A stretch of 64,000 nt of DNA from Piromyces finnis. Taxonomy: Eukaryota > Neocallimastigomycota > Neocallimastigomycetes > Neocallimastigales > Neocallimastigaceae. This document shows positions 58,807-64,000 of this stretch, in pieces (position 1 is the first letter of the stretch; every line of letters starts with the position of its first letter). Position numbers and translations under genes: made by a program. The stretch covers positions 62,001-126,000 of the forward strand of contig MCFH01000030.1 of the NCBI GenBank assembly GCA_002104945.1, in the 5' to 3' direction. The notes under the pieces are model-generated. The model was not told where the DNA came from. It worked only from the letters and a program-made list of their open reading frames with translations, and made no database searches.

Positions 58807-61800
58807 TTACCATTGAGCATTCTTCTTAGCTTCTTCTTCTTTTTGCTTTTGAAGGTTAGCAATCATATTTAAGGCAGAACCAGCCTTGAACCATTCAATT
58901 TGGTCAACACTCATAGTGTGATTTAATGGAATATCAAATTCTTCACCATTCTTTAATACAACATGCATAGCTAATTCACTACCTGGAGCAAGAGTAGTAA
59001 CACCCTTAGTAGAAATGATAGCTCCTTCAGTAACCTTATCATAATCATCTGGGTTAGCGAAAGTAGCTGGAAGAATACCTTGCTTCTTTAAGTTAGTTTC
59101 GTGAATACGAGCAAATGATCTAGCAACAATAAACTTACAACCTAAGTATCTTGGTTGCATAGCAGCATGTTCACGGGCAGAACCTTCACCATAGTTAGTA
59201 TCAGTAATAACCATCCATGGAACATTGTTAGCTCTGTAAGCAGCTCCAACATTTGGAATAGTATCATATTGGCCAGTAAGTTCATTTAAGACAGAGTTAG
59301 TTTCACCATTGAAATCGTTAACAGCACGCATTAAAGTGTTGGTAGCAATGTTAGAAAGATGACCCTTGTACTTTAACCATTTACCGGCAGCACTAATGTG
59401 ATCGGTGGTACATTTACCTCTAACCTTAACTAAAACCTTAAGATTTTCGAATTCCTTATTATCCCATGGTTGGAATGGTTCTAAGAGTTCTAAACGTTGA
59501 GATTCTGGGTTAACCTTAATAACAACTTCTGGTTGTGGGTCTGGGCGGTATGGTGGTGGTTGATAAACAGCACGACCACCGTTGAATCCACGTTCTGGGA
59601 GATCGAAACCACGTGGTGGTTCTAATTTGAATGGCTTACCTTCACCATCTAATAAAGTATCAGTAACTGGATTGAAAGTTAACTTACCACCAAAGGCAAT
59701 AGCGGTAACAATATCTGGAGAAGCTAAGAAGTTCATAGTTTTTGGGAAACCATCATTACGGGAACGGAAGTTACGGTTGAAGGAGGTAAGAATTGAGTTT
59801 TCTTGATCTTCAGTGATATCTTCACGGTTCCATTGACCAATACATGGACCACAAGCATTAGCAAGAATGGTACCACCAACAGATTCGAAAACGGAAGCAA
59901 CACCATCTCTAGTGATAGTAGCTCTTACTTGTTCAGAACCTGGAGCAATGAAGAAGTCAGCCTTTGTGGTATTGATACCATGTTCCTTAGCTTGTTTAAC
60001 AATAGAGGCAGCACGAGTCATATCTTCATAAGAACTGTTAGTACAACTACCGATCATACAAACCTTAACTTCATCCTTGTATCCTCTTTCAGCGACGATT
60101 TCCTTAGCCTTAGATAATGGAATAGCAGCATCTGGAGTGAATGGACCATTCATGTGTGGTTCAACTTTAGAAAGATCAATTTCAATAACCTTATCGTATT
60201 GACAACCTTCATCAGCACAAAGGAAAGTATCAGCAATCTTATCAGCAAGATCAGCAACATGAGCTCTGTTAGTAAGTCTTAAGTAACGAGCCATAGCTGG
60301 AGAGTATGGGAAAGTAGAAGTAGTAGCACCAAGTTCAGCACCCATGTTACAGATAGTAGCCATACCAGTGCAAGATAAAGTTTCACAACCTGGACCAAAG
60401 TATTCCATAATATGACCAGTACCACCCTATAATTTATATAATAATTTTATAAAATAAAATTTTAAAATTAATCATTATTTATATTATTTTTTCTTCCATT
60501 TACATTAAAAATGAACAAACAATTAATAATTTTCTTTTATGCTTCTCTTATATTAAAAAAAATTTTATTAATATTTACTGAAACAGTAAGTTTTCCTAAG
60601 ATAGTTAAAATAACATCCTTTGGAGAAGCCCAACCGTTTAATTGTCCAGTAAGATGAACACCAATAATCTTTGGAGCCTTTAATTCCCAAGCAATATCAC
60701 TCATAGCATCAACAGCATCAGCACCACCAACACCAATGGCAATCATACCTAAACCACCAGCATTTGGAGTGTGACTATCTATTAAATTATTAAATTAATT
60801 TTTTATTTTCAATATTTTAAATTAATATTAATGTTATAATACAGTATTATAAAAAAAAATACAAATTAAATATTAATAATATGAATATATTCCGAACATA
60901 TATATATTTATTTATTATTACTATATGTTTAATAAAATAATATATTAATTAATTTAATATTAAAAACACTTACCAGTTCCGAGCATTAAACCACCTGGAG
61001 CAGCATAGTTTTCTAATACAATTTGGTGAATAATACCAGTACCTGGTTTCCAGAAACTGATACCATATTTGGAAGCAGCATCATGTAAGAAATCGAAGAT
61101 TTCACTGTTATTTTGAATAGATGTAGCAACATCAGCATCACCACCTTTGTGACCACGAATTAAGTGATCACAATGAATACTGGTTGGGACAGCAGTAGTC
61201 TTCATACCGGATAACATGAATTGAAGGATAGCCATTTGAGCACTAGCATCTATTTATATTATTTTAAATTTAATTATTATTTTTATTTTTTATTTAATGA
61301 ACGAAAAAAATTACAGTTTTTTTTTCATTTTAAAATAATAGTATTTGATTTAAATTATACCTTGCATAGCAACACGGTCTATTAAAAATTAGATTATTTT
61401 AATTTAATATTAGAAATTCAAAATAAAATTAACATTTATTAATAAATAATTAATACTGTTATATTTCTTTAATTTATTTCTATTTCTATTTTTAGTTGTT
61501 TTATTGTATTACCTGGCTTTAACTTTAAGTAAGTTTCTCCACGAACTGGAATTTGATTTGGATCTTCTAAATGAGAGTAAATGTACTTTTCAGCCATAGT
61601 TAATGGACGATTTAAATTTTTTCTAACAATTTCGAGATTTTTCATTAACTTTTCGTATGGTGGAACAACAGTCATGGATGGTGGTTGTGGAACAAATTCT
61701 TGTTCATTGTCATTTGGGACCATGGTGCACATACCACCATTACATTGCATAGTACAATCCTTTTTATTATTTTATATTTATATTAAAATTTATATATGTT

Positions 61801-61977
61801 GCATATACATTTAATTAACGTAAGTATACAATAAAGTATATATATAATTTTTTATAACTAATAAACTATTATTAAATTTCAAATAATAATGGAATTATTT
61901 TTTTATTATTATTATTTTTCAATCTATAATTTTCAATAGTAAATATTTTTAAATATTATCCTTACTTGGCAACTCAT
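58807..61977 (-). CDS. ACO: Aconitase (mitochondrial type, no presequence)
   Basis: Interconverts citrate and isocitrate through cis-aconitate on a [4Fe-4S] cluster. It starts at 61977 with a 12-nt exon (MSCQ) spliced to [11 protein letters not shown]. Later exons give RVAMQ (an 18-nt exon, 61361-61378), [21 protein letters not shown], a [11 protein letters not shown] junction, and one 1.6-kb exon with the rest. Cluster ligands are in [10 protein letters not shown] and ACGPCIGQW. Substrate residues are in NRNFRSRND and [10 protein letters not shown]. About 780 aa, the length of mitochondrial aconitase. No amphipathic Arg-rich presequence is present; the first 15 residues are instead Cys-rich (C3, C6, C10, C15). 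Cytosolic location is inferred, as reported for Piromyces aconitase. Codons are richer in G/C than neighbours, suggesting strong expression. Confidence 0.98.
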
Positions 61978-62621
61978 TTTAATTAATTCGTTATTTTTTT
62001 ATTATTATTTATATTAAATTATTTATGATTTGAATAAATTTATTAAATATAATATTATTTTTGTTAATATTATATTCCTTAATACTAAAAAAAAAACGCA
62101 AAAGTTTAAAAAAAAAATTATTCATTATATATATAAAACGATATCTATAATTATGATTGGTTAATTTTACATTAAAAGATATCAAAAAAAAAAATACATT
62201 ATAAGAAAATCTAATAAAATAAAAATTAATAAATATATATACTGCTTTTAAACTTTGATTTCAATAATAAAAAATAAAGTTTTCTTTTTCATTATTGTTA
62301 TACAAAAACAAAAATACAAAAAGATAACATTTATTTAAAAAAAAATAAATAAAATAAAAAATCTTAAAAAATCATAGAAAATGAAAATATTGTATAAAAA
62401 TCATTTTCTACTTATTCTTTATTCATGTAGATAAAAGTGGGGAAATTTTAAAAAAATATAAAAATTTAATTAATACAAAACTTACACATACATAAAATAG
62501 AAGTACAATAATCAAAAAAAATTTTGAATAAATTATATTTGTAATTTTAGAATTTATTTATGTTAAAAAATATTATAAAAAATAAATTAAAAAAAATTTT
62601 TTATTTATATAAAAGAAATAA
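61978..62621. other. Intergenic, SNRNP27 3' side / aconitase 5' side
   Basis: About 640 bp. A/T-rich, no gene or long repeat. It should contain the promoter of the aconitase gene. Confidence 0.5.
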
Positions 62622-62854
62622 TTAACCTTTATCCAAAGGTCTTAATATATAAAAAATAAAAATATTTTAATATCCTTTGTTTTAAATAATATTTAATTTT
62701 ATAAAATTTAAGAGTAAAATATTACCTATTAAAACCTCCTCTTCTATTCATATATTGTCTATATTGTCTTTTTTTCTTTATATTAACTGCACTCACATCA
62801 GTACCTGGGACATGTTTACCCTTTTTTTTAAAATATTTTTTTAAGTATCAATTA

Positions 62855-62901
<47 letters not shown>

Positions 62902-63746
62902 GTTTATTATAAAAATTACTTTTGTGGAGTCAAAGCCTCCAAATCCCATAATGGCCATCATTTGAGATTCTAAGTCTTCATTTTCATTAACTATTTTTGA
63001 AAAAATAATGAATTAAAAAAAAATTCCATATATATAAATTTACTCTTTTTTTTTAAAAAAAAATAAAATAAAAAGCTTACTTTTAACATCTGAAATATTA
63101 ACAACTCTAGAAATAATATTTATTATTATTTAATATACATTAAAAAATATAACTATTATTATTGTTGACTTTAATAATTATTAATTATAATTATTATTAC
63201 TTACTCCTTCTTTTCCTTTTCTTTTTTGATTTTTTTGATATAATATAAATTTTATAAATTAATTAAAATACTATTGTTTATAATATTAATAATTTGAATA
63301 TAAATACATACGATCTCTTGAATCTTAATTTTTTGAAATTTCATTAAATTTTTTAGTAATAACATTTATTAATTTTATATAATAAATATATAAAATATAA
63401 TAAGTATATTTATTAAATAAGGCTTTATTAATTTCATTTAATATTTATATATAGAGAGAGAATGCATACTTGAAGAGCTTCTGCTTCTGCTTCTACTTCT
63501 ACTTCTATGAGAAGAACGATGATGAGAACTTCTATCTCTTGATCTTCTTCTAGAATGTCTATGATGTCTGTCTCTTGAAGATGAACGGGAACGTGAACGA
63601 GAATAAGAACGAGATCTGTGGTATCTACTTCTGCTTCTACTTCTATTTCTTCTATCTCTACTTCTGCTTCTGCTTCTATGTCTTCTTCTTTCATATGAAC
63701 GACTTCTACTACGACTACGACTGCGGCTTCTACTCCTACTAGCCAT
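62622..63746 (-). CDS. SNRNP27: U4/U6.U5 tri-snRNP 27 kDa protein SNRNP27
   Basis: Component of the spliceosomal tri-snRNP that acts during spliceosome activation in the nucleus. It starts at 63746. Exon 1 codes an RS domain of about 90 residues (repeated RSRSRS with RRHR and DRHHRH blocks). Short basic exons follow ([17 protein letters not shown]), then [29 protein letters not shown] and the diagnostic [21 protein letters not shown]. An apparent stop right after GFNR (62722) lies in a donor context (AAT AG|GTAATA). Splicing to an 19-nt coding piece ending at 62622 gives GGFNRPLDKG, matching the human GGFNRPLDFIA. I prefer this last exon. One intron contains (ATT)n (62857-62900). Confidence 0.92.
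62857..62900. repeat. (ATT)n microsatellite in SNRNP27 intron
   Basis: About 14 ATT units near the acceptor-side end of an intron of SNRNP27. Confidence 0.9.
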
Positions 63747-64000
63747 TTTTCTTTTTCTTTTTTTTTTTTTTTTTTTTTAATTTTTACTTTTTAAAATATA
63801 ATTGATTTATTAATTTATTAAATTTGTTAGAATATACTGAAATGAAAATATATTATTGATGATTTGAAATTTAATAATTGGAGGTTATAAAACAAATAAT
63901 TTCACTAAATATAAAAATATAAAATGATTATTATATAAACCAAGCTAAAGAAAATAAAATTAAAAGAAAAAAAAAAGTTATTCGAATATTAAAATATTTA
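63747..64000. promoter_or_regulatory. Upstream region of SNRNP27
   Basis: About 250 bp up to the window edge. A T run of about 19 (63760-63778) lies just upstream of the start codon. No other element recognised. Confidence 0.5.

Noticed and set aside
59582-60117. Open frames antisense to the aconitase exon
   Set aside because: They are shadows of a well-conserved coding exon, with no family signal of their own.
63434-63694. Glu/Val-rich frame overlapping the RS domain
   Set aside because: It is the alternative frame of the Arg-Ser codon repeat. The RS frame leads into SNRNP27 and is the real one.

Overview
This is a very AT-rich eukaryotic nuclear window with 19 protein-coding genes. Most are split by short GT...AG introns, and simple repeats are common: (AAT)n, (AAAT)n, poly-T, and T-run/A-run tracts. 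No tRNA, rRNA, transposon or CRISPR array was seen. Three genes point to a flagellated organism: IFT139/TTC21, the axonemal dynein regulatory complex subunit DRC4/GAS8, and a CCDC92-like coiled-coil protein. The aconitase is mitochondrial-type in sequence but has no targeting presequence. Cytosolic aconitase of mitochondrial ancestry, without a leader, was reported from the anaerobic chytrid Piromyces. Together with the base composition this suggests an anaerobic gut fungus (Neocallimastigomycota). That placement is inference.

Layout. 1-9 kb: the 3' end of DCC1 (+), convergent with the long, many-exon IFT139 gene (-). 10-17 kb: a membrane methyltransferase-like gene (-), divergent from PSF1/GINS1 (+), then SmF (+), then an AGFG-like Arf-GAP (-). 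17-19 kb: a repeat-rich gap. 19-28.5 kb: a Munc13/UNC13-like gene (-), divergent from NMNAT (+), which converges on a TIGAR-like histidine phosphatase (-). 30-38 kb: the HECT ligase UBE3C/Hul5 (+) and RanGAP1 (+). 38-43 kb: UBE3D/Ipa1-like (-) and the CCDC92-like gene (-). 44-56 kb: a PPPDE-thioredoxin-PUL protein (+), a coiled-coil orphan (+) and a WD40 protein (+). 56-64 kb: DRC4 (-), aconitase (-) and the tri-snRNP 27K protein SNRNP27 (-).

The genes are mostly unrelated housekeeping functions, as expected in a eukaryotic chromosome, and I see no operon-like system. Themes that recur are replication/cohesion (DCC1, PSF1), splicing (SmF, SNRNP27), ubiquitin-like pathways (UBE3C, UBE3D, PPPDE protein), flagella (IFT139, DRC4, possibly CCDC92-like) and trafficking/transport (Arf-GAP, UNC13, RanGAP).

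The most useful observations are: the leaderless aconitase with a Cys-rich N-terminus and an 18-nt internal exon; very short first coding exons (3-24 nt) in several genes; a coiled-coil orphan that becomes one gene only after a non-obvious splice; a C2 domain without calcium-binding aspartates; and long (AAT)n tracts held inside introns. I found no clear new multi-gene system. Exon boundaries were read by eye from GT/AG sites, frame and family similarity, without transcript data.
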